Of a stretch of DNA of 64,000 nucleotides, positions 1 through 8,405 are shown piece by piece; the first letter of the stretch is position 1; every line of letters starts with the position of its first letter. This DNA is from Symbiodinium natans (lineage: Eukaryota; Sar; Dinophyceae; Suessiales; Symbiodiniaceae), in contig CAJNDS010002310.1 of assembly GCA_905221605.1 (NCBI GenBank), positions 67,001 through 131,000 of the forward strand, written 5' to 3'. A program made the translations under genes and the position numbers. The notes under the pieces were generated by a model. The model did not search any database, was not told where the DNA came from, and saw only the letters and a program-made list of their open reading frames with translations.

Positions 1-2
1 AG

Positions 3-185
3 GAGGTCCTGGAGAAGTCGATCAAGGAACTGCTCGCATCATCGACAACGACACCGCAACGAACGAGCTTTCCGTCGACGACGTCTGGGAACGACACGAC
101 CCCATCACCAAACCACATCGCTGCGGACGACCAGGACGAGGAACTGATCGTGGACTACGAGGCCGAGGGGTACCTGGTGCCGTGA
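3..185 (+). CDS. 3' end of upstream retroelement ORF (gag/protease side), partial
   Basis: Open frame from the window edge ending in TGA at 183-185, giving about 60 residues with a Ser/Thr-rich stretch and then a very acidic tail that ends DYEAEGYLVP. The large pol ORF starts at once afterwards in the -1 frame (ATG at 191). This is probably the C terminus of the first polyprotein (gag, perhaps with protease) of the same copia element, because no protease signature is seen in the downstream ORF. However, the pol frame is also open back to base 2, so a single longer pol frame cannot be excluded. The 5' LTR and the rest of gag lie outside the window. Confidence 0.4.
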   Translation, partial: EVLEKSIKELLASSTTTPQRTSFPSTTSGNDTTPSPNHIAADDQDEELIVDYEAEGYLVP

Positions 186-3100
186 GGGACATGAACAAGT
201 GCAAGCCGCTCACAACCAAGCTGGCACATCGAGTGATGGCAATGGCAACACTCATGGCTACGGCGGCATCGACGTCGCTTGTCAACCTGCAGTTGGATGG
301 ACGAGACGGAGTGTGGGAGATTGCGTGCTCTCTACACAGCTGGTTGTCAGAGTCGGCAGACAACCATGGGTTAGCACCCAGACGCATCAACTACCAGGCT
401 GGATACGATCTGTACAAGGAGACAACGTGGGATCAACTGCGAGATCTCCGACAACAAAAGAAGCCCCGAAGGCTGTGGTTCTCACTTCCATGTACGAAGT
501 GGTGTCCCTGGACGGCAATCAACTATCGGGAGCCCGAGGGGAAGGAGGTTCTGGAAGCGCAGCGACGGAAGGAGAGGAAGATGCTGCGACACGCGGTCAA
601 GTTCATCATGGAGACACTCCTGGATGATCCCGACGTTGACATCTACTGGGAGTGGCCTACGCGGTGCTTGGGCTGGTCACAACAGGTGATGCTGGACCTG
701 AGCAAGTGGTTGGATCAGAATGACTTTCCATGGTTGGCTTGTCGGGTGGATGGCTGTGCCTATGGACTCCGAAGCAGCCATGGAGAAGCCTTTGTCCACA
801 AACGGTGGACGATCATGACCACTAGTGAACGCTTCCACCACGAGTACAGGTCCAAACTGTGCCCAGGAAATCACCTCCACTGCAACATCGCCGGGAACGA
901 GACATCCAGAACAGCCTTCTACCCGTGGCGCACGGTTGAAGCGTTTGTGAGAACTTGGAAGAAGCAAGTGGTTCCTGATCGACATCATGCTCTACTATCA
1001 CTTCGGGATGATCTACCAGCGATACCAGATCTACAGGAGCCCTTCGATGAACTAACGGAGGCCGAGGTGGATCTGGTGGATGAGTCCGTGATGACAACCA
1101 CGATGATGGAGGATCACCACTACATGGTCGAAGCAGATCGACTACAGCTGGAGCATCAAGCCCGAGAGGCCTGTGTACGAGGTCATCTGGAGTTTGCTGA
1201 TTGTGAGGACATTGTCCGACATCTCTTCGAGCACAACAAGCAAGGTGGTGAGTCTCATCACCGTGGAACCACTCCTGGGAAAAACAGCTTTGCGCTTGGG
1301 GGTTACTCTCATGGTGCCTTCAAGGGGGTCCTCAACTACACACGGCAGTACCCGGAGTTTGTCAAGTATGTCAACAAGTTCCTCCGACGACACCTACCAC
1401 CTGATGCTGTGTGGTCCAGCGTGGCGATAAACTTCAACGTCAAGACGTCTGTACATTGCGATCACAACAATCTTCCTGAGGTGCCCAGCTACTTGATTGG
1501 GCTTGGATCCTACGTTGATGGAGGCCTTTGGTGTCAGGGTGAACCACCAGAAGGGAAAAAGGCTGCACACCGGAGGCTACCGAATGGACGCATGGTCCGT
1601 GGCTACTTGCAACCAACGCACCACCAGGTTGTGAAGTTTGACTCCAAACCCGGTCATGCCACCCAATCGTGGAAAGGAAGTCGGATTGTGATCGCGACCT
1701 ATGTGACGAGATTGGCGTCGCAGCTGTCTGCGACGGACAAGGAGTTTCTGGTTGAGGTGGGCTTCCCAAAGAAGGCGTTTGACTTTCCCAATTACCAGTT
1801 TGCCGTGGAACAAGGCCAACCCGCTTCGTCCTCGACAACGACTACGACCACAACGAATGAAACTGTCTTGCCATCTGGTGTAGACCAGAAGGAGTACGAA
1901 GCCTGGAAAGCCAAGGTTGCGAAGTTCCACCGAGCTGCCGGACATCCCACAAATCGAAATCTTGCTCGCATTGTGGAAGATGGTGGACATGCTGAATGGA
2001 AGGTCCGAGTTGCTCTTGAACACAAGTGCTCAGCTTGTGAAGCTGGGAAGCTGGGTGGAACCAGTGCTGGAACGATTCCACCAGCCAACACACAGCCGCT
2101 GTATCGAGCGTGGGAGGCCGTGACAGTAGATGCAGCTGAATGGCCAGTACCGGGGTCTAAACAGAAGGTGAAGTTTCTGCTCTTCATGGACTACGCCACA
2201 AAACTGCGAGCTGTGGCCCCGTTGAAGGTCTATGATGCCTTGTCCATGGACGCGGAGTCGGCAGACATGGTGATTCAGAGCCTCTCAGAGAAATGGCTCA
2301 GCGTGTTCCCAAAGCCAAAGGTGGTGATCATGGATGCTGCGAAAACCTTCACCTCAGCCAAGGTCCATGAGTTCTTGGCGTCCATCAACATCCTTCCGCA
2401 CTTCGTGGCAGAGACTGAGCATTGGAGCCATGGAGTTGCAGAGGCAGCTGTACAAGACGTAAAGGCCACCGCCACGGCAATACAGAGGGACGCGCTACAC
2501 CAAGACCCACGGGTGACATTGTACCTGGCGGTTGCATCCTTGAACTCCACTGAGTACACGGCTGGGTATTCGGCTTATCAGTGGGCCTACGGTCAGAACT
2601 ACAACATCACGGACGAGGACTACCGAACCTTCGCATCCATACCGGCAAACCAGCAGCAAGACTTCACGGCATTGGTCACGGCTCGCCAACAAGCAGAGGA
2701 GATTGCGAGAAAGACCAAGGCGCAACGTGTCTTGACACGACTGGCCAACACCTCTGTTCGACAACCGCTACGTGAGTTCAAGGAGATGGACCTGGTGAAG
2801 ATCTGGAGGAAGTTCTGGCCTACGGAGGTTCACAAGGGACCCAGAGGTGGACTCAAGAAGGCAGGACGCCCTCATTGGATAGGGCCAGGACGAGTGGTCT
2901 TTCATGAGATTCTTCCTCATCAAGAACAGGATGATCGGAGACGACACATCGTGTGGGTGATCATCGGCACCCAACTGTATCGATGCTCTGTTCACTCCGT
3001 TCGCCACGTGACAGAGTCAGAGCGGTTTCAATTTGAAGTCAGCGGCGAGGAGAACTACACCAAGTGGAAGACGCTGGCGGACATTCTTCCTCGAAGAGAA

Positions 3101-5590
3101 TACCAAGATGTCGCTGATGAAGAACCAGACGAACATGAGCGAGAAGTTCCCGATCTACCGAAGGAACCGGACAGTACGACCACCGTGGTGGCTCCTGTTC
3201 GACGGCTACGTCAAAAGACATCCTTCAGGCCTGGCGAATGGACCGAACATCCTGTACGAGATCGACTACAAGACGAAGTGGAGGATGTCAACGACTATGG
3301 TCCGAGCACCAGTGGTTTGAACGATGTGGAAGTATCAGAAGGATCTGGACAAGGCCGAAGTGATGCTCCAGTGCCTGAACCACCACAAGCCAAACGAGCC
3401 AAGGTAGCAGGTGCGGATGATCCGCAGCGATCGACCACTGCACCAGAAGCTTCCTGGGTCGAAGCACTTCATGTGGAAGCGGCAATGGAAAAGCAGGAGA
3501 TGGACATCTTCACGGCCTTCAACGAAACGTTCGAGTTCCTGAAAATCGAGTTCGAAGTCCCACCTGTTACAAGCCATCGACAAGCAAAGCTGCTGGAGCG
3601 CAACCCAGTAGCGTACCTGGTCAAGAAGATGCGGGACTCGGAGGTGGTGCTGTCAAGAATTTCGCCTGATGAACGTCGCCTCTTTGAACGGGCGAAAACA
3701 AAGGAGGTGGACTCCTTTCTCTCGAATGAGGCGGTGCGGAAATGCCTATCGAGTCAAGAAGTTCGTGAAGCCTATGACAGCAACCGCATCGTTAAGGCCC
3801 GATGGGTGCTGACGTGGAAACTGGTGCCACCGGAAGACAGGGAAGCAGCAAAAGCCGATGCTGTGGAGAACCCCAAAACCCTGCACAATCGAGACGGCTC
3901 TCGAAAGGCGAAGGCGCGTATCGTGCTTCTTGGATTTCAGCATCCGAGCTTGCTGGACAGGAACTTCAAGACGGCAGCCCCTGTGCAATCCACCATTGGC
4001 AGAAACTTGCTGTATCAGATGTCGGTGCAACATCAGTGGGAGATTGAGGGTCTGGACCTGGCGACGGCATTCCTTCAGACGCAGCCAACGGAAGCAGATG
4101 AGCGGTTGTGGACGACTGGAGTGGAGGAGTTGAGAACGGCCTTGAATATCGGCTCCGAGGGGATCATGCGAATCCTTCGAAACATCTATGGGTCAACGAC
4201 GGCACCCAGGGGTCTTTGGCTGGACCTCCACAAGAAGTTGACGGCCTTGGATGCGATTCCGGTCATGGCAGAACGATGCCTGTGGATCTGGCTATCAAAG
4301 GAGCGAAAAGATCGTGATCTTCCTTTGGTAATTGGCGCTATGGGTGGACATGTTGATGACTTTCATCGACTTGGAGATGGTTCACCTGAATGGCTGGAGA
4401 TCAAGAAGAAGATCGACACGGCATATCGCTGGGGAATGGCCAAGAAGGGAAATTACCGTCATGCTGGAACGGACGTGGCAACCGTATGGCAGCCCAACGG
4501 AGAGTTTGCTATCGAGGTGGATCAGTCCTACTACGTGGAGGGAATCCCCGACCTGGCAATACCACCTGAGCGACTTCGAGACAATGGACCTCTACGTGCG
4601 CAAGAAGTTGGTGCTTGCAGAACAACGCTTGGAGCGCTACAATGGCTGGCCATTCAAACACAACCCCAATTATGTGCCAGATGCAACATCCTCTTGACAG
4701 AGATTGTCGTCGAAGGAAACCTGGCTCATGCTCGAGAAATACAAGAAATGCTGGGCGAGATTCGGAGGCACTGCGTGAAGCTTCGCTTCTTCAAAATATC
4801 CACAGCAAAACATTGGACAGAACTGGTTGTGATATCCATGGGGGATCAAGCACACACCAATCGACCTCGTGGAGATTCGACTGGAGGAATGGTGACGATG
4901 ATTGCCGGCCCAGAATCTCTACTGGGAAAAGTCTGTCCTATGACATTGGTGGCATGGCGAACGTGGAAGCTACAACGTAAGTCCATAAGCTCCAACGACG
5001 CGGAGGTGCAAAGCATCCTGGAGGCCGAGGACCAGAATTTCCGAGTCAGGCTGGTGTGGACAGAACTACATGGCGCTTCTCGACGAGGTGATCCACGGGA
5101 AAATCTGGTGTTCGTGGCAGAGCAACAGATTCTCCAAGTACGAGGAGTACTCTGCACGGATTCTCGTGGTGGATATGATGCTGTGGAAGTGAATGAGAGC
5201 CCCCTCTTGGGACTTTCAAACCTTCGAGCAGCATTACAAGCCTTCCAGTTGAGGGAGAACCTCAGAAGAGTTCGGTGTGAGCTCAGATGGGTGGCCAGCG
5301 ACTACGACCTTGCCGACGGCCTCACCAAGAAGAAGAGTGATGCCCGCAATGGACTCATGAAGTATCTCGAGACCTGGTTGTGGTCGATCGCGTTCGACAA
5401 GAACTTCGTCAGTGCCAAGAAGTCGAAGCAACAAGGGAGCACTGCGATTGGCAAGGTGGACGACTACCTGAATGCCCAGTCCAACGCCACATGTGTACAG
5501 ATGCCATCGCTGAACGAGTTTTGTGGTGGTGCAGAGATTCATGTCATCGATGGCATGCCTATGTACAGTGATGAACCACCCAGCTTGTAA
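182..5590 (+). CDS. Ty1/copia polyprotein with MTase-like and 2OG-Fe(II) oxygenase-like domains
   Basis: Uninterrupted frame of 1802 codons counted from GTG 182; the first ATG is codon 4 at 191. In order: residues 44-230, an unassigned domain with WEIACSLHSWL near 45 and LWFSLPCTKWC at 98-108, resembling the Pro-Cys motif of cytosine methyltransferases. Residues about 340-510, a double-stranded beta-helix-like stretch with H425-x-D427, GG at about 448, H492 and R501, the ligand pattern of 2-oxoglutarate/Fe(II) oxygenases. Residues 583-619, the H-H-C-C zinc motif of the pre-integrase domain (H583, H588, C616, C619). Integrase core D650, D718, E754 (last spacing 35). An acidic linker. Reverse transcriptase with D1292 (GLDLATAFLQ) and HVDD at 1390-1393 in place of YVDD. 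RNase H acidic residues D1555, E1608, D1660, D1712. The order IN-RT-RH is diagnostic of Ty1/copia. No frameshift or stop, so the copy is potentially recent and functional. The two N-terminal assignments rest on motifs only. Confidence 0.93.
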   Translation: MRDMNKCKPLTTKLAHRVMAMATLMATAASTSLVNLQLDGRDGVWEIACSLHSWLSESADNHGLAPRRINYQAGYDLYKETTWDQLRDLRQQKKPRRLWFSLPCTKWCPWTAINYREPEGKEVLEAQRRKERKMLRHAVKFIMETLLDDPDVDIYWEWPTRCLGWSQQVMLDLSKWLDQNDFPWLACRVDGCAYGLRSSHGEAFVHKRWTIMTTSERFHHEYRSKLCPGNHLHCNIAGNETSRTAFYPWRTVEAFVRTWKKQVVPDRHHALLSLRDDLPAIPDLQEPFDELTEAEVDLVDESVMTTTMMEDHHYMVEADRLQLEHQAREACVRGHLEFADCEDIVRHLFEHNKQGGESHHRGTTPGKNSFALGGYSHGAFKGVLNYTRQYPEFVKYVNKFLRRHLPPDAVWSSVAINFNVKTSVHCDHNNLPEVPSYLIGLGSYVDGGLWCQGEPPEGKKAAHRRLPNGRMVRGYLQPTHHQVVKFDSKPGHATQSWKGSRIVIATYVTRLASQLSATDKEFLVEVGFPKKAFDFPNYQFAVEQGQPASSSTTTTTTTNETVLPSGVDQKEYEAWKAKVAKFHRAAGHPTNRNLARIVEDGGHAEWKVRVALEHKCSACEAGKLGGTSAGTIPPANTQPLYRAWEAVTVDAAEWPVPGSKQKVKFLLFMDYATKLRAVAPLKVYDALSMDAESADMVIQSLSEKWLSVFPKPKVVIMDAAKTFTSAKVHEFLASINILPHFVAETEHWSHGVAEAAVQDVKATATAIQRDALHQDPRVTLYLAVASLNSTEYTAGYSAYQWAYGQNYNITDEDYRTFASIPANQQQDFTALVTARQQAEEIARKTKAQRVLTRLANTSVRQPLREFKEMDLVKIWRKFWPTEVHKGPRGGLKKAGRPHWIGPGRVVFHEILPHQEQDDRRRHIVWVIIGTQLYRCSVHSVRHVTESERFQFEVSGEENYTKWKTLADILPRREYQDVADEEPDEHEREVPDLPKEPDSTTTVVAPVRRLRQKTSFRPGEWTEHPVRDRLQDEVEDVNDYGPSTSGLNDVEVSEGSGQGRSDAPVPEPPQAKRAKVAGADDPQRSTTAPEASWVEALHVEAAMEKQEMDIFTAFNETFEFLKIEFEVPPVTSHRQAKLLERNPVAYLVKKMRDSEVVLSRISPDERRLFERAKTKEVDSFLSNEAVRKCLSSQEVREAYDSNRIVKARWVLTWKLVPPEDREAAKADAVENPKTLHNRDGSRKAKARIVLLGFQHPSLLDRNFKTAAPVQSTIGRNLLYQMSVQHQWEIEGLDLATAFLQTQPTEADERLWTTGVEELRTALNIGSEGIMRILRNIYGSTTAPRGLWLDLHKKLTALDAIPVMAERCLWIWLSKERKDRDLPLVIGAMGGHVDDFHRLGDGSPEWLEIKKKIDTAYRWGMAKKGNYRHAGTDVATVWQPNGEFAIEVDQSYYVEGIPDLAIPPERLRDNGPLRAQEVGACRTTLGALQWLAIQTQPQLCARCNILLTEIVVEGNLAHAREIQEMLGEIRRHCVKLRFFKISTAKHWTELVVISMGDQAHTNRPRGDSTGGMVTMIAGPESLLGKVCPMTLVAWRTWKLQRKSISSNDAEVQSILEAEDQNFRVRLVWTELHGASRRGDPRENLVFVAEQQILQVRGVLCTDSRGGYDAVEVNESPLLGLSNLRAALQAFQLRENLRRVRCELRWVASDYDLADGLTKKKSDARNGLMKYLETWLWSIAFDKNFVSAKKSKQQGSTAIGKVDDYLNAQSNATCVQMPSLNEFCGGAEIHVIDGMPMYSDEPPSL

Positions 5591-6195
5591 ATCCCGCTAC
5601 ATATGGGCCCGAGGACTAAGGGGCCCCTTTTCCTTGTGTGATAGCCATAGGCTGCAGCACGGAGCACTGAGCTCCCTGGAAAACCGGTGCGCTGTGCACC
5701 CCGTGAGCCCAGAGTCATCACAATCACGCTACCCTCGCTTTACCCGCTGCACAATACCACATTTCAAAGCAAAGATTCGTTCTATTCACTTCGACATGCC
5801 GGTGACCGGCCATGCACTGTGTTTCCAAGAGTGTTCGATTTCAGAAGCAGGGCCAGCGGGAAGCAACCCCCAGCCAGGGTGGGCCCTTGCAATATGTTTA
5901 GCTTGCTGTATACCTTGAGAATGGGATCCTCAAAGAACTGAACACTGACAAGATTCGGACGAAACCACGAAGCTCTTGATTTGAAGCTGACAGAGCTGGC
6001 TACGAACCTAATGTCCCCAAATTTCTGAGCTGGAACCAAGGGGCCGAAAGCCTCTCGCGTTACGCGTTTCACAAGGTACCCAAATGACTTGAACCGTATG
6101 CCCTGGCACAGCTCTGTGCCCAGAATGGACGACCTGTACAAATCAAACGTGACTTGCCTAGGCAAATCAGGATTGCATTGCAAGGTTGCAGTGTC
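5591..6195 (+). other. 3' non-coding part of the copia element, possible LTR, then intron-like DNA
   Basis: Right after the pol stop there is a purine-rich run ending AAGGGG (about 5615-5622), then a CT-rich palindromic stretch and TGTGTGATAGCC at about 5635. This is the place and form expected for a polypurine tract followed by an LTR starting TG. The matching 5' LTR is outside the window, so neither the LTR length nor a target-site duplication can be read. No convincing gene is seen on either strand here. Confidence 0.35.
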
Positions 6196-8405
6196 CTGGG
6201 CTTTCTGTAGACGATCCTCGAGTTCTTCCCGCTTGCGTCGCTCTTCCTGCATTGGGTTCCACATGGTTCCACTTAACAACCCCGACCCCTCCTGTCAAAT
6301 TCCCCGAGTCCCGGCCTCCAGCTCTGCGCTGAGCCTCCGGAAGGCTTCGCCATCAACCTGGGAGTCTCTGCAAGCATCTGCAAGCATCTGCAAGCATCTG
6401 CAAGCATCTGCAAGCTCCGTTCCTCGGGTCCTGGACTTGAAGGTGCCATCTTGCAAAAAGAAAAGCTTGTGTAAAGTCTAAGCTGCCCGTTCCCAGACCT
6501 TCGTCGTTGAGCGCACCCTTTTTTTCGAGCCGGAGCTCAGGTATCGCCGCTCTGACTGCTCTCTGTCTCTCAATCTGTCACTCACACGTCTCCAAGCCTC
6601 TCCTCTCAGCCCGCGGCCGCCGGCTTGGTCCCGGCGCTACTTGGAGCCTTGGCACGTACCCGGCCTACCACAATTTGATTAGAGGAGAGGAGGGCGAGAA
6701 GATGCCGCGGGTCTGCCAACGTCTGCCTTGCTGGGGCGGCCACCGGGCCCTTCTGCTTCTTTAGGGCCGCGATCTCCTTCTGGGCCTCTTCGCGGAGAGC
6801 GTCAAACAGAGAAAACAGATCTGAGGGCAAAAAGGTGCAGTATGGTGCAGCTGTGCAGGCCTCCTTCAGCCGGCTCTCGAGGTCCTCGATCCGCTTCCTA
6901 GCCTGAGAGTAGAGCATGACTCCGGTTTGAGATGGTTTGAAGGGTTTCACAAAATTTGACTAGTAGAGCCGAGGCGAGCCGAGAGCATGCCCGAGCAAGA
7001 TTGCGCACGACTCTCAGGTCCGCGCAGCTTGCAGCTCGGCATCTCAGCATAAAGAGGCAACAATCTGGGGAGACAAAGCCATCACTACCGTGGGCCCCGA
7101 GCCTCCCGAAATCGCGCAAAGACTCAAGCAAAGAAACATGTAACAACAAAAGCAACGACCTCTGGGAGAAAATGGCGCAGTCTTAGTCATAGTCGATAGA
7201 GTGGAAAGAGCGAGAGTTCTAGCAAGTCTCTGTGTGATGAAGTAGTCTGGGCGGAGGCACTGAGCCGATCCGAGGCAGCGCCGGAATCCGAGGCCTGCCT
7301 GGGCGGGGAGTCGGGGGGGCTCTCCTCTCGCTCTCCAAACTCCGTTCAACCTCCGAAAGATTCCAGGCTTCTCCATCCCTCTCCTCCACGTGTCTCACCA
7401 CCCCCGGTCAGGAAACTGCTCCGAGACTACTCTGACTACTCGCCACCGTGCACCGTGGCCGCACTTTCGGGCCGCGGCTGCAGCTGCATCTTCAACCTCA
7501 GCTCGGAAAAGGGGAGGATCCGGAGAGGATCCGGGGAGGATCCGCCAGATCTGCTCGAGGCTGCGCGGGGCTGCTCGTCTTGATTCTCTGGGGCTTCCGC
7601 TGCGCGATCATCTCCTCCAGCTTCGCTCGCTGCTCCTCGCCTCGCATGCATCAATAGCAGCTCCGATCCGGACTTTCCGACTTTCCGCCTCAACTTGGCC
7701 TCAACATAGAAACCGTGTGCCCGGCTCATCTTGAGCTGCTGCTTCAGCTTCAGGATCTCCTCCTGGCGCAGTGATTGGAGACGGGTCCCAAGACATCAAC
7801 AGCTTACCATGCCGGTTTGCCGGTTTGCCGGTTTGCCGGGGCTCCTCCGATCCGTCACTGCCCGGGGCCGCCAGGGAGTTTCTGTAGGCGTCCTTGACCT
7901 GCACCAAGCAGAGAGCAGTAGAGGAGCAGTACAGTAGAAGAGCAGTGGAAAATATGTAGAAGAGCAATAGCCAAAGGGCACGGAAGGCCTCCTTGCGGAG
8001 CTGCTCCAGGGACTTCTCCATGGCGGCCATGCGATCGGCCGCCTGAGCAGGGCACCCTGTCTCTTTCGATCTCAACATCTTTTCTGCTGCTCAGCACCTC
8101 CCCATTCTTTTCCCCCCCACCCCTTGTGAATATCTCCTTCCTGTTTCCTTTCCCTTTCCTCTGCCTGGCGTGCTTGCGCGCCTCGGCGGCGGCCGCCTCC
8201 AGCTCCCGGCACCGCGCCTCTGCAGCCTCCTGCAGCGCGCGCGCCTTGCGCAGCGCCTCCTCAGACAAGAGAAACAGTGCGGAAGGTATGGGGTATGGGG
8301 AGAAGCTGTAACAAGGAACAAAAGAGATGGGAAAAGCGGAGTCTGAGCTCCAAGAGGAGGCACACCTCAAGCTCGGTGATCTTCTTCCGGAGGCCGATGA
8401 CCAAC
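6196..8405 (-). CDS. coiled-coil protein, multi-exon, partial at both ends
   Basis: Nine short exons read in one direction and all encode charged heptad-like sequence. Approximate exons: 8366-8405 (LVIGLRKKITELE), 8170-8259 (30 codons, Ala/Glu/Arg-rich), 7989-8042 (MEKSLEQLRKE), 7872-7898 (VKDAYRNSL), 7726-7762 (EEILKLKQQLKM), 7600-7640 (EEQRAKLEEMIAQRK), 6861-6902 (ARKRIEDLESRLKE), about 6748-6785 (AQKEIAALKKQK) and 6196-6246 (EERRKREELEDRLQKAQ). Every exon starts with G after AG, and most listed joints keep phase; the two flanking the exon at 6748-6785 and the 3' end of 7600-7640 are uncertain. Function is unknown; a long coiled coil suggests a structural or cytoskeletal role. No start codon or stop was found. 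The last visible exon ends in a donor site only 0.6 kb from the retroelement, so the gene may continue beyond it. Confidence 0.7.
6365..6414. repeat. 10-bp tandem repeat (TCTGCAAGCA)5
   Basis: Five near-perfect copies of a 10-base unit within an intron of the coiled-coil gene. Confidence 0.9.

Noticed and set aside
6365-6414. CRISPR-like regular repeat
   Set aside because: Ten-base unit without spacers in a eukaryotic intron; no cas genes.
7763-7808. GTAAGC donor after ...AACCGGCATG in the coiled-coil gene
   Set aside because: A consensus GT donor, but using it would insert a Pro/Gly-rich repeat-encoded segment into the coiled coil; the GC donor after TCCCTG (7872) keeps heptads and phase. 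Left as an alternative.
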